Positions 24,989 through 33,916 are shown, counted from the first letter of the stretch. The stretch: 36,529 nucleotides of DNA from JBLHKS01 sp047620505 (GCA_047620505.1 JBLHKS010000055.1:1-36529); one strand, 5' to 3'. The notes: generated from the letters alone by a model not told the origin. Numbers and translations are program-made.

Positions 24989-26620
24989 TCCCTGAGCATT
25001 TTCCAGCGGATCTCCGGTCGTGAGAGCGGCGCGAGCGTTTTCTTCGGCGTTCGTTTTCTCTAAATAATAATCGTAGCCGCCAGAGAATTTCGTCACTTTC
25101 CCGCCGCCGACATGGAAGACGTTGTTCGCGAGCGAACGGATGAAGTGAACATCGTGCGAGATGAAAACGAGCGTTCCTGCGTAGTTTTTCAGCGCTAGGA
25201 CAAGCGCTTCAATCGAGATCAAATCGAGGTGAGTCGTCGGCTCATCCATCAGAAGCAGGTTCGGCGGATCGACGAGGAATTTAACGAGATTCAAGCGGCT
25301 TTTTTCTCCACCCGAAAGGATCTTGCAGCGCTTGAAAACGTCGTCTTTGCGGAAAAGAAACGAACCGAGAACCCCACGAGCTTCGTCCTCTCGCATCGCG
25401 CCGTTCGCCTCCAAAACTTCATCCAGAACCGTGTTATTCGGGTTGAGCTGGGCACTGCGATGCTGCGAAAAATAGCCGATCCGGCAGTTGTGGCCTGGCT
25501 TGCGCGTTCCCGCTTGAATTTCGAGCTCTCCAGCGAGGATCTTGATCAGCGTCGACTTTCCGGCTCCGTTCGGGCCGACAAGCACGATTCGATCGTTGCG
25601 CTCAATTTCGACTTCGAGATTTTCGTAAATCTTGAGGTCGCCGTAGGCCATGTCGACGCCCTCTAACGTGATCACACGTTGGCCCGAGCGCGGCGGCTGC
25701 GGAAACTGGATTTTGAAGACTTTTCGCGGCTGGCGCGGCTTCTCGATCTTTTCGATTTTCTCAATCTGCTTAACCCGAGATTGGACTTGCGAGGCCTTGC
25801 TGGAAACCGATCGGAAGCGGTCGATGAAGTCCTGAATGTCGCCGATCTGCTTCTGCTGATTTTTGTAGGCTGCGAGCCGGTTTTCATACCGCTTTTCCCG
25901 CTCAGCGACGTAAGCCGTGTAGTTGCCGGTGAAGTGATTGAGTTTTTGGTCCTCGATCTCAGCGACCGATTCGACAACCGCATCCATGAACTCGCGGTCG
26001 TGCGAAATCATCAGAATCGCGCCCGGATAATTCTTCAAGTGATCGCGAAACCACCAGAGTGACATGAGGTCGAGGTGGTTAGTCGGCTCGTCGAGCATCA
26101 GAAGTTCGGGCTCGAGAGCGAGCAGCCGCGCGAGGTGCGCTCGCATCACCCAGCCGCCGGAAAGCTCGTTTGCCGGGCGTTCCCAGTCGTGCTCGCGGAA
26201 ACCCAGCCCACGCATGATTTTCTTCGCCTTGGCCTCGAGAGCCGGGTCGTTCAAGGCGTCGAATTTCGTCTGAGCTTCATAGTAAGCCGGGTTATCGACC
26301 GTGCCGGCGTCCTCGTGTGACTTCAGCAGCTGCTCAAGCTCATCCAGCTGACCGGCCTGCCCGACGGCGATTTGCAGCGCGGTCTCATTTTTGACTGGAT
26401 CGCATTCCTGCGGCAGGAAACCGGTCGTCGTCCACTCGTCGCGATCGATTTTCCCGGAATCAGCGGTGTCCGTGCCGAGAATCAGGTTAAAGAGCGTTGT
26501 TTTTCCTGCTCCGTTCGGCCCGACAAGGGCGGTTCGCTCGCCGTAATTGACGGTGAGGTCGGCGTTTTCGAAAAGCGTTTTGGTGGAAACAGCTTTAGTC
26601 AGTTTTCGGATCGTGAGCAT
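24986..26620 (-). CDS. ABC-F family ribosome-associated ATPase
   Basis: The 544-residue protein has two ABC cassettes and no TM segment. Cassette 1: Walker A GPNGAGKTT (34-42), signature ELSGGWVMRAHLA, Walker B LLMLDEPTNHLDL. Cassette 2: Walker A GPNGAGKST at about 348, ILSGGEKSRLNL, and LLLMDEPTTHLDL. Between them lies the charged helical P-site-tRNA-interaction-motif linker (about 240-310, rich in KQ and RVKQIEKIEK). ABC-F proteins bind the ribosomal E site and relieve stalling, or, in some subgroups, protect from antibiotics. Length and order resemble the Uup/YbiT/YdiF-like housekeeping groups; the subgroup is not certain. It is monocistronic with its own terminator. A weak AAGG sits about 14 nt before the start. 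Confidence 0.95.
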   Translation of the reverse strand: MLTIRKLTKAVSTKTLFENADLTVNYGERTALVGPNGAGKTTLFNLILGTDTADSGKIDRDEWTTTGFLPQECDPVKNETALQIAVGQAGQLDELEQLLKSHEDAGTVDNPAYYEAQTKFDALNDPALEAKAKKIMRGLGFREHDWERPANELSGGWVMRAHLARLLALEPELLMLDEPTNHLDLMSLWWFRDHLKNYPGAILMISHDREFMDAVVESVAEIEDQKLNHFTGNYTAYVAEREKRYENRLAAYKNQQKQIGDIQDFIDRFRSVSSKASQVQSRVKQIEKIEKIEKPRQPRKVFKIQFPQPPRSGQRVITLEGVDMAYGDLKIYENLEVEIERNDRIVLVGPNGAGKSTLIKILAGELEIQAGTRKPGHNCRIGYFSQHRSAQLNPNNTVLDEVLEANGAMREDEARGVLGSFLFRKDDVFKRCKILSGGEKSRLNLVKFLVDPPNLLLMDEPTTHLDLISIEALVLALKNYAGTLVFISHDVHFIRSLANNVFHVGGGKVTKFSGGYDYYLEKTNAEENARAALTTGDPLENAQG

Positions 26621-26767
26621 GCGGCGCGCACCTTAGCCAACTCCGGCGTTTCGTCATCCGCAATTAAGCGGAGCTTTCAGCAGAGAAAAGGCGCGTGCCT
26701 GGATCAAACCGCGCGCTATCGAAGAATTTTCTGAGTCCTGCCTACGAGGTCAGGCACGCCGACCGGA

Positions 26768-27208
26768 TCAGCGAACGAGGTTCCTCCTGAAAGTCGCGTT
26801 CAAGAGCACGAGAGTTAAAATCGGATAGATCGAAAGAGTGATCGTGAACCACTCAATTTGTTCGCCCAGCCCCACGACGCTCCAGATCGGAATGGCGCAA
26901 CCGACTAACCCGTAAAGAGTGCCGAAAATATAGCCGGTTATTTTTTTCTGTCCCAAATATCCGATTCCGGAGACGATCAACAGAACGATCGTGGATAGCG
27001 CGAGGAAAAGCATGATCCAGAGCTCGATTGGCATGTTCGCTAAAATCGAGGCCGAAGGTTGCTTAATCGCGTCCGCCGTCGTGTCGACGACAGCTTGCAT
27101 AATATCAAAAAAAAGGAAAACCGCCATCAAGAACAAGGCGGAAAAGCCGGCGAAAACAAAATTGAGGACGGCCAACGCAATGAGACCGCCCGATCTTTTT
27201 TCTTCCAT
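26768..27208 (-). CDS. Small four-TM membrane protein
   Basis: Start set at the ATG ending at 27208 (MEEKRSGGLIALAVLNFVFAG) because it begins just before TM1; the longer frame adds 55 residues that overlap the divergent WD40 leader. The 146 residues hold four hydrophobic helices: LIALAVLNFVFAGFSALFLM, ELWIMLFLALSTIVLLIVSG, YIFGTLYGLVGCAIPIWSVV and FTITLSIYPILTLVLLNATF. It resembles small DUF-type integral membrane proteins often annotated as hypothetical. No catalytic residues are apparent. It is transcribed divergently from the WD40 gene. Confidence 0.75.
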   Translation of the reverse strand: MEEKRSGGLIALAVLNFVFAGFSALFLMAVFLFFDIMQAVVDTTADAIKQPSASILANMPIELWIMLFLALSTIVLLIVSGIGYLGQKKITGYIFGTLYGLVGCAIPIWSVVGLGEQIEWFTITLSIYPILTLVLLNATFRRNLVR

Positions 27209-27335
27209 GATGCCTATTTGATTAGAGCGTTGCTTGATTTTCGCAAAGCACTTTCTGAAGGTTTCGTTTTTCCCCAGATCGAGAGCGCAGAATCGACGGA
27301 AAGCTTCGCTGCCGACTGCCGGTGTACCATTTACC

Positions 27336-28430
27336 ATGCCGGAAACAGCCGAACCTCCGAAATACGCCGTCAAACCAGGCGCTGCCGATCCCTACGCGAC
27401 TTGGCTGAAGCGAACTCTCCAGCAAGACCGCGGTTTGCTCGCTTCTCGCTACGATCCCGAGGGCAAATTCGTGTTCACCGGCGCGTTTGACTATTTCGTC
27501 CATCGTTGGGATTTGAGCGACGAATCTGAGGAGGGTAAACGCCTGACACTCGCTGGTCATGAGAGCTGGGTCCGCGCCTTGGCTTGGTTTCCAACGACTG
27601 ATCCCGCTCAGCAGCTGCTGGTGAGCGGCGATTACGTGGGGCGGCTGATCGTCTGGCCGGCTCTGGCGGAAAAACCGGAGCCGAAGCTGAATTTTCCGGC
27701 TCACGAAGGCTCGATCCGCTCGGTCGCGGTCAGTCCGGATGGGAAGTCGATCGCGAGCGCCGGGAACGACGGGTTCGTCCGCGTCTGGTCGGCTGAGGAT
27801 GGGAAGAAAATCCTCGAGCTGTCCGGTCACGACTGCCATGTTTATCAGACCGCGTTTCACCCGGACGGAAAGTCGCTGATCTCGGTCGATTTGAAGGGAG
27901 TCGTGAAGCACTGGGAGCTTCCGAGCGGCAAACTGGTCCGCGAACTCGATGCGAGCTTGCTCTACATTTACAGCGAAAAATATACGGTCGATGTTGGTGG
28001 AATTCGGGGGATGAGCTTCAACGCGGACGGGTCGCGGCTGGCTTGCGCGGGTGCGACAGGCGAACGCGGGATCGCGCACAGCGGAAGTGCGAGGGTTTTG
28101 CTTTTCGATTGGGAAAGCGGCGAGGTGAAGCACGAATTCCAGCCTGGCCACGAGGAAATCTGCACGGCGTGGGGCGTGAAATTTCATCCAGACGGTTTCC
28201 TGATCGGCTCAGGCGGAAGCCGGACGGGCGGATATTTGTGGTTTTGGCAGGAAGGCGAAGACGAGGCGTTCCACCAGGTGAAATTCAAGCAGCGCGCGCC
28301 GGGATTTGATCTGGATCTGGCACCGGATTTGAAGACGCTCGCGGTAGCGAACCACGACGGCGCGGTTCGGTTCTGGGAAATGGCCACGGAGCCCGAGCCG
28401 CCAGCGGAAGCGGCAAAAAAGAAAACCTGA
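27336..28430 (+). CDS. WD40 repeat protein
   Basis: Start chosen at ATG 27336 (MPETAEPPKYAV); the upstream part of the open frame from 27234 is in the divergent intergenic region and looks non-coding. The 364 residues contain beta-propeller blades with typical GH...W(D) ends: GHESWVRALAWF, AHEGSIRSVAVSPDG, SAGNDGFVRVW, GHDCHVYQTAFHPDG, and a last blade ending DGAVRFWEMA. There is no signal peptide, so it acts in the cytoplasm as a protein-interaction scaffold. The partner is unknown. No Shine-Dalgarno. Exact AGCAGCTGCT at 27610 encodes part of AQQLL. The C-terminus ends in AAKKKT close to an inverted-repeat element. Confidence 0.9.
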   Translation: MPETAEPPKYAVKPGAADPYATWLKRTLQQDRGLLASRYDPEGKFVFTGAFDYFVHRWDLSDESEEGKRLTLAGHESWVRALAWFPTTDPAQQLLVSGDYVGRLIVWPALAEKPEPKLNFPAHEGSIRSVAVSPDGKSIASAGNDGFVRVWSAEDGKKILELSGHDCHVYQTAFHPDGKSLISVDLKGVVKHWELPSGKLVRELDASLLYIYSEKYTVDVGGIRGMSFNADGSRLACAGATGERGIAHSGSARVLLFDWESGEVKHEFQPGHEEICTAWGVKFHPDGFLIGSGGSRTGGYLWFWQEGEDEAFHQVKFKQRAPGFDLDLAPDLKTLAVANHDGAVRFWEMATEPEPPAEAAKKKT

Positions 28431-28487
28431 TTCAGGGGATGACGCTCGATTTCAAGCTGGGTTTCGATTTTCCAACGCCACTCCTAA

Positions 28488-28641
28488 CTGTCATCCCGAG
28501 CCTGCCGAGGGACCTCGCGAGCGGGGGTTGGTGAACGTGGATCAATAGCCTCGGTCCCGCCTTCAGCGGAATTCGTGCGTTGCCGCGCCTCAGAACGTCA
28601 AACGTCATCGCAGAGGTCCCTCGGCAGGCTCGGGATGACAG
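28488..28641. repeat. Inverted-repeat element (29-bp perfect arms) between convergent genes
   Basis: The arm 28488-28516, beginning CTGTCATCCCGAGCCTGCCG, is matched perfectly by its reverse complement at 28613-28641, with 96 nt between. The 3' ends of the WD40 gene and of DUF1501 face it from either side. The arm resembles the widespread 'TGTCATCCCGAGC...CGAGGGA' palindromic repeats of bacterial genomes, so a REP- or MITE-like element is likely. It could also fold in the RNA of both convergent genes and act as a bidirectional terminator. Confidence 0.85.
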
Positions 28642-28672
28642 TAGCTGCTGACGGAAATCGAAGCAGAGCTGA

Positions 28673-30085
28673 CTAAAACAGCTCGACCAACGGCCGTCCG
28701 CCTTCGAGCAGATTGAAAGGCATTCCTCCGCGATCCATCGCTTGGAGATCGGTCACGCCCATCGAGTGATAGACAGTTTTTGTGATGTCGGCCGGGCTAA
28801 GCGGCTTCTCATCCGGAAATTCGCCGTATTTGTCGGTCGTCCCATACGCCTGTCCGCCCTGAACGCCGCCGCCCGCGAGGACGATGCTCTGGCAGGCTGT
28901 CCAGTGATCTCGCCCAGCGCCTAACACGCCTCCATCGACACCGCCGCTTCGTGGATCGCCGATCTTCGGCTTGCGCCCCATCTCGCTGGAGACCACGACG
29001 AGAGTGTCGTCGATCAAACCACGCTGACTCAGGTCCTCGATCAACGCCGAGTAGGCCCGATCGAACTCCGGCATGAGATTATTCTGGAGACAATCGAAGT
29101 TATTTCCATGCGTGTCCCAGCTGCCCGCGCTGCGGCATTTCGCCGCCAGATCTCGGTTCGCTTTCCAGAAAACCGTGATGAACGGGACCTCGGCCTCAAC
29201 CAGCTTGCGCGCCATCAGCAGGCTCATTCCGTTGAGCGTTTTTCCGTATCGATCGCGGAGCGATTCCGGCTCGCTAGCGATATCGAAAGCTGCGGCCGTG
29301 TCCTCAGCTGAAAGCAGCGAGAACGCCTTCGCTTGCTGCTCGGTATAATTCTGGACGGCGGCTTCTTGATCCAGCGAACGCCGCGCGGTGTTCAGCGCAC
29401 CCAGCAGCTGCTGGCGGTCATCGAGACGTCCGCGATCCGTCTGGAGCGTCAACGCCGGTGCCTGGAAATTGAGCGGAGCGGCGTGATCGCCGTAGAGATA
29501 AAACGGATCGTGCAGGTTGCCCAAACGGCCTGCGAATTGACCCGGCCGCGTGTAGGGAGCCCGGCTTGGCTTGTGAGGAAGGGTGATGATCTGCGGCAGG
29601 CTCGCATGCGGCTCGCGATTCATCCCGACGACGCTGCCCATGAACGGAAAATCATCCGGATACGGCCGGCGGTCATTGCCTTGAATCCGGAACGTCTGGT
29701 CAGGCGCGTTTCCGGTGAGATTATAGTAATAACCGGCATGGTGATCGCCAGTCGCGCGGCCGTGATCGCTGACGGAGCGCACGATCGCAAGATGTTTGCC
29801 GACCTTGGCGGTCATCGGCAGGTGCTCAGAAATCTGGAAATCCGCGCCCGGCACGCTGATCGGCGAAAACGGCCCGCGATACTCCATCGGAGCCTCCGGT
29901 TTCAGATCCCACATGTCGATGTGCGAACTGCCGCCGCAGAGAAAAAAGAGGATAGTCGATTTCGCCGGCTTGCTGCGTTTGGGGATGGCACCGCCACCTG
30001 CGCCGAAGGCAGAGGTTCCGAAGCGAAATCCAGCAATTCCGGCGGTGGAAGCCACAAGAAAAGAGCGGCGATTGGGCGAGGTCAT
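28673..30085 (-). CDS. Tat-exported DUF1501 protein (sulfatase-like fold)
   Basis: Start taken at the ATG ending at 30085 (MTSPNRRSFLVASTAGIAG); a TTG two codons upstream is possible. The protein (470 aa) has a twin-arginine signal (NRRSFL) and the DUF1501 pattern: ILFFLCGGSSHIDMWDLKP, SDHGRATGDHHAGYY, GSWDTHGNNFDCL and VVVSSEMGRKPKIGDPRSGG, with an alkaline-phosphatase-like core and possible metal ligands (D, H, H). DUF1501 proteins are abundant in PVC bacteria, often beside DUF1800 or cytochrome/PSCyt genes. Biochemical function is unknown. Its neighbour here, DUF692, ends 32 bp upstream on the same strand, so it is probably the last gene of that operon. Carries AGCAGCTGCT at 29403. Confidence 0.92.
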   Translation of the reverse strand: MTSPNRRSFLVASTAGIAGFRFGTSAFGAGGGAIPKRSKPAKSTILFFLCGGSSHIDMWDLKPEAPMEYRGPFSPISVPGADFQISEHLPMTAKVGKHLAIVRSVSDHGRATGDHHAGYYYNLTGNAPDQTFRIQGNDRRPYPDDFPFMGSVVGMNREPHASLPQIITLPHKPSRAPYTRPGQFAGRLGNLHDPFYLYGDHAAPLNFQAPALTLQTDRGRLDDRQQLLGALNTARRSLDQEAAVQNYTEQQAKAFSLLSAEDTAAAFDIASEPESLRDRYGKTLNGMSLLMARKLVEAEVPFITVFWKANRDLAAKCRSAGSWDTHGNNFDCLQNNLMPEFDRAYSALIEDLSQRGLIDDTLVVVSSEMGRKPKIGDPRSGGVDGGVLGAGRDHWTACQSIVLAGGGVQGGQAYGTTDKYGEFPDEKPLSPADITKTVYHSMGVTDLQAMDRGGMPFNLLEGGRPLVELF

Positions 30086-30117
30086 GCTCAAACCACGGAG
30101 CGGCGGCCGTCCGCGTT

Positions 30118-31038
30118 TCAGCCCAATTGGGGTTTGATCACGTGGATCGGATTCGAGAGCTGATTTGGAGGGGCTGAATCGGACGACGAATAGCCTACGC
30201 GCGTGGGATCAAATTCGCCGCCCTTGAAGACTCGGGCCTTGTTGACTTCGGAAAGAAGCACGTCGAATTCCGGGATTTTTGCGTCCCACTCGAGCAGCGT
30301 CGACGCGCCGCCGGTCAGTTCGTGAGCCAGGCGGTAGAGCTCCCAGACTGGGTTCACAACGTGGCCGTCATGCGTGTCGATCAGGTGCGTTCCGCAATTC
30401 GTATGGCCAGCGAGATGAAACTGGACGACTCGATCATGCGGGATCGAACGAAGAAATTCGACTGGATCCAAATCGTGATTAAAGCAGGAAACGTAGACGT
30501 TGTTTACGTCGAGAAGCAGCCCACAATCGGCACTTTCGGCCATTTGACCCAGGAAATCGGGTTCGGACATTTCGTCAGTCGTAAAACGAACGTAGGTGCT
30601 TGGATTTTCCAGAATCAACGGACGCTCGAGGAAATCCTGGACGATCCGTATTCGGGAAACGACGTGCTCGAGAGTCGATTCGTTGAGCGGAAGCGGAAGG
30701 AGATCGTGCGAGGTGCGGCCAAGCACGCCTGTCCAACAGAGGTGATCGGAAATCCACGCAGGCTTGATCTCGGCGGCGAGATTTCGGAGCTTTTTCAGGT
30801 AGTCGAAATCGAGCGGATCGGTGCTGCCGATCGAAAGCGAAACTCCGTGCATCACGACCGGGTAACGCTCGACGATTTGATCGAGCACGCGCCGCGCCCA
30901 GCCTTGGCTGTCGATGAAATTTTCAGAGATGATCTCAAACCAATCGACCTCAGGCTGATGATCAAGGATATGCCGAAAATGGACGCTTCGCAGGCCCAGT
31001 CCAAGTCCCAGGTCAGGAAGTCCGAGACGCGCTTTCAT
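30118..31038 (-). CDS. DUF692 multinuclear non-heme iron-dependent oxidase (MNIO)
   Basis: The 306-residue protein is a TIM-barrel MNIO. Conserved metal-site and neighbouring motifs are visible: DWFEIISENFI, MHGVSLSIGS, SDHLCW, LENPSTY, DVNNVYVS, FHLAGH, DTHDGHV and LLEWD. Family members (MbnB, TglH, BufB) hold two or three irons and oxidatively modify Cys or other residues of ribosomal peptides with the help of a partner protein. Here the partner is the DUF2063 gene immediately upstream, overlapping by ATGA (31035-31038). The likely substrate is the Cys-rich block of the ferritin-like protein encoded first in the operon, or an unlinked peptide. The assignment to the family is strong; the substrate is inference. 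Confidence 0.95.
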   Translation of the reverse strand: MKARLGLPDLGLGLGLRSVHFRHILDHQPEVDWFEIISENFIDSQGWARRVLDQIVERYPVVMHGVSLSIGSTDPLDFDYLKKLRNLAAEIKPAWISDHLCWTGVLGRTSHDLLPLPLNESTLEHVVSRIRIVQDFLERPLILENPSTYVRFTTDEMSEPDFLGQMAESADCGLLLDVNNVYVSCFNHDLDPVEFLRSIPHDRVVQFHLAGHTNCGTHLIDTHDGHVVNPVWELYRLAHELTGGASTLLEWDAKIPEFDVLLSEVNKARVFKGGEFDPTRVGYSSSDSAPPNQLSNPIHVIKPQLG

Positions 31039-31829
31039 GAAAATCGGACCGAGGTGAAAAAGCCTTCGTCGAGCCAGCGGAGAACGGCCCGTCTCGCAAT
31101 CGGAATTTCGAAACCGGTTTCGGCAATCGACTTTCCTTTGGCTAACGCGTCGAGCAGCGCAACCTGGCCGATTTCCAGATCAAAAATCCGGACTCGATAT
31201 TCGCTGCGATGGATCGCGACTTCGGTCGGCTTCGAACCTGGGAAATCAGGCTCTTCGCCGCGGCGGACGGCCCTGACAAACTCCCCAGCCGGGTAACGAA
31301 ATAAAAAGAACCGCAAGTTGCAGACCGTTTCGAATCGCGCGCTTGAAAACGAGGCCGAATCCACGCCAAGCACGGAATCCGCGTTCGGCAGCTGCTGACT
31401 TTCCGTGCCGGGGCCGTCGTGGTTTTCGAACACGGCGCGCTCAAGCCTGGCGAGGTCAATCAGAAAGTCTGGCCAGGCTTCGTTCGAAGGCCGCGTTCGG
31501 CTGAGGAAATCGGGAAAACGATCCCCGAGTTCGCAAAGCGTGTAGCTGCGAGGCGGATGCTCGCGGAGGTAAGCTTTGATGAACGCCTCGAAGCTCGGAG
31601 CACCCAGAGCGTGAAGCAACGCGGGAAACTCGGCGCGGAAATTCTCGAGCAAACGCGCGTGGTAAGCGTAACGGTAAATCCCAAGCCGCTCAGCACTCGA
31701 CAGCGCCTTGGATCGCGTAATCCGCGTTTCGATCGACTCCGCCGCCTCGATTCCAGCCGGTTGCGAGATCGCCGACTGCATCCAGGCCTGGAGTTGACCA
31801 AGGTCCGAATTCTCAGCTCCGTTCGTCAT
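31035..31829 (-). CDS. DUF2063 (HvfC/BufC-like) partner protein of the MNIO
   Basis: Start set at the ATG ending at 31829 because it overlaps the stop of the ferritin-like gene as ATGA (31826-31829); a start five codons earlier is possible. The 264-residue protein has the DUF2063 N-terminal helical region (LQAWMQSAISQ, ERLGIYRYAYHARLLENF, FPALLHALG, YLREHPPRSYTL, FPDFLSRTRP) and a winged-helix-like C-terminal region (ARRAVLRWLDEGFF). Once called putative DNA-binding, such proteins act as substrate-recognition partners of DUF692 enzymes, bridging enzyme and peptide. Both junctions in this trio are ATGA overlaps, which fits a stoichiometric complex. Confidence 0.92.
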   Translation of the reverse strand: MTNGAENSDLGQLQAWMQSAISQPAGIEAAESIETRITRSKALSSAERLGIYRYAYHARLLENFRAEFPALLHALGAPSFEAFIKAYLREHPPRSYTLCELGDRFPDFLSRTRPSNEAWPDFLIDLARLERAVFENHDGPGTESQQLPNADSVLGVDSASFSSARFETVCNLRFFLFRYPAGEFVRAVRRGEEPDFPGSKPTEVAIHRSEYRVRIFDLEIGQVALLDALAKGKSIAETGFEIPIARRAVLRWLDEGFFTSVRFS

Positions 31830-33916
31830 TCGGAATCGCTGCAAGATTTGCGATAATCCGCGTAGTCGGTTTCGCCAATCTCGCCCAGTTTCTCTTTCAA
31901 TTTCAGGCGAGCGAAATCCCAGACAAATCCGTTACACTCGTCGTAAACTTCTGCCAAACCGCCTCGGTCGCTCGCGGGCGGCGTGTTCAGGCCGTAGGTG
32001 TTGACGAGGCTGGGAAGAATCGGGCTGCCGCACGCAGAATCGGCTCCTGCCGGGTTTGGTAGCCAGAATCCGCGCTGAAAAGTCAGGCCCGCGGATTGGT
32101 TTTCTCCAGGGTGATTTTGTAAGTCTGGAGTCGTGTCTGGGCTCGGCGTAAAACCGCATCCGCCTTGGCCTGCACAATGATTCTGGCCGGAACAAACGTG
32201 CGGCTCTGCCGTCGCGCAGACTCCTTCGCCTGGACCGGCCGCCGTGCCCGCGATGTCCTGCCCAGCACACGCGTTAAGTCCCAGGCAGACGTGCTGCGGA
32301 TATTTTTCGCCCGTGTTCGGATCGATCGGCGGTGCCTGGCCGATCGCGCGATCAAGACGGTCGGCCATGAACTCAAGATCGGGCGCGAGAATGTCCGCGA
32401 GGATCGATTCGATTGACGCTTTCCCGTAAGCCGCTCCCTTTTCAGGAATCGCGAGATAGGACGGCGTCAGCCAGACTTCCTTGTCAGCAGCTGCTCGCTG
32501 AGAAAGTTGGCAGGCCCACTTCGCGAGCTTCCGAAATTCCTCGGCGAGTTCCATTGGCGATGGCGGCGAATGGTCAGGCGGATAAATGAACCCGGCACCC
32601 GCGTTGAACGATTCGCCTCCCTTAATCTGTGTCAGGGAGTTGGCGACTGGCCCAAGAAGGTAAGACATCGGCCGAATCGCCGTCTGCATCATGCAGGCTT
32701 TCGCGTAGGTCTGAACTTCGGCGTTACCCGCGACGTGGGTGTTGATCGTGAAGCCGATATTGAGCGAGTCCATCGCCGAAACGAAGAAGCGATCGGTGAA
32801 TTCGGCGAGGTCTCGGGTAAACGGCTCGGTGATTAGATTGACGTGCTCTTCGCAAGCCGGATTGCCCTTGCAGGGATCGTCGGGGAGCACGTTTTGAGCG
32901 ACCGGACGGACCGGATTGAAATCAGGATTGACGGCTTTGATCTGGAGGTAGCCCGGGGTTGCTGGCTTCGATTTGGAGGCCGGCGTTCCGTTGAGAACCT
33001 GTTGGAAAACGACGTGGTGACTCGGCGATTGGATGAAGGGAAATTGATCAGGAACCAGCCCGGGATACTCTTTTCGCTTCTGCGCAATGAAGGCCTGCCA
33101 CTCATCGGTGTCGCCTTCGCCTTGGACGATGATCGTGTTGATCGCGGTCAGCGCCGAGGGCACGTCGGTGACTGCTTGCAATGCTGGGACCTGCTCGAAA
33201 CCGTTCTTGCCGTAGACCAGCACCGAAGGAAAATCGAAAAGCGCCGTAACCTCGGCGTTCGTCACCTGGAGCCCGGGATCGCCGACAAAAAGCTCGCCAG
33301 AATTCTCTGAGCCTAACTTGAGGAAACATTCGGCGATCGTCATGTAAAGCTCGACCAAACTGGACATCTGCAACCCGCGCATCGGCTCCACGGTCGCCAG
33401 GTTGACCTCAGGGTCGATCCACAGTGGGCCGGGAAAATGAGGGCTTTCTTCAAAGGATTCAAACCAGATGAAAGTCCGAATCGTCTGTTCGGAAAACGGC
33501 CAGAGCCCGAGCCAAGCACCATTCGGAAAGCCCCAGGCCTCCTTCATTTGCTTAGGACCGATCGGGAAATTCAAGTCGAGCCATTTGTCTTTCGGTTGGT
33601 CGCCGACGTCGATCGGCAGGTCAATGAAGGGCCTGAAAAGCGGCGTGCCGCCAACAGCGTTGAGCATGTTCGAGGCCAGAGCGAGGTGAAGCATTTCCTG
33701 AACGGCGACGCCCGTGATCATCCCGCGCCAGGCGAGAGTCGAGCCCATTTCGACGTGATTTGCGATGCCGCCTTCCGACATGTCTTGCTTGAGAGAGTAA
33801 GCCGTGTAGAGATAAGCACTCAGCAGCTGCTGCTCAAGCGCGGATGCTCGGGTGAGGTAAACGGTCAGGAGTTCTCGCGAAATTGGACCGGTTTTGAAGG
33901 ATGGTGTATCGCTCAT
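31826..33916 (-). CDS. Ferritin-like (VioB/RebD-type) protein with Cys-rich C-terminal block
   Basis: Residues about 1-230 of the 696 are a ferritin-like domain of the iminophenyl-pyruvate dimer synthase type, with EQQLLSAYLYTAYSL and VQEMLHLALASNMLNAVGGT supplying the usual Glu and His iron ligands. A long helical middle follows. Residues about 541-590 hold two similar Cys/Gly/Asn units: HVCLGLNACAGQ, then CATAEPHVCSGQNHCAGQGG plus a final CG. This CxGxNxCxGQ pattern resembles MNIO substrate regions. Three more Cys occur toward the C-terminus. There is no signal peptide. It is the first gene of the operon, coupled by ATGA to DUF2063. Function is likely oxidative chemistry on a small substrate; the Cys block could be a post-translationally modified metal site. 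Two AGCAGCTGCT copies (32486, 33822). Confidence 0.9.
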   Translation of the reverse strand: MSDTPSFKTGPISRELLTVYLTRASALEQQLLSAYLYTAYSLKQDMSEGGIANHVEMGSTLAWRGMITGVAVQEMLHLALASNMLNAVGGTPLFRPFIDLPIDVGDQPKDKWLDLNFPIGPKQMKEAWGFPNGAWLGLWPFSEQTIRTFIWFESFEESPHFPGPLWIDPEVNLATVEPMRGLQMSSLVELYMTIAECFLKLGSENSGELFVGDPGLQVTNAEVTALFDFPSVLVYGKNGFEQVPALQAVTDVPSALTAINTIIVQGEGDTDEWQAFIAQKRKEYPGLVPDQFPFIQSPSHHVVFQQVLNGTPASKSKPATPGYLQIKAVNPDFNPVRPVAQNVLPDDPCKGNPACEEHVNLITEPFTRDLAEFTDRFFVSAMDSLNIGFTINTHVAGNAEVQTYAKACMMQTAIRPMSYLLGPVANSLTQIKGGESFNAGAGFIYPPDHSPPSPMELAEEFRKLAKWACQLSQRAAADKEVWLTPSYLAIPEKGAAYGKASIESILADILAPDLEFMADRLDRAIGQAPPIDPNTGEKYPQHVCLGLNACAGQDIAGTAAGPGEGVCATAEPHVCSGQNHCAGQGGCGFTPSPDTTPDLQNHPGENQSAGLTFQRGFWLPNPAGADSACGSPILPSLVNTYGLNTPPASDRGGLAEVYDECNGFVWDFARLKLKEKLGEIGETDYADYRKSCSDSE

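Noticed and set aside
26693..26759. 9-bp inverted repeat GCGTGCCTG/CAGGCACGC in the ABC-F upstream region
   Set aside because: Arms are short, 49 nt apart and not followed by a T tract, so chance or weak structure is likely.
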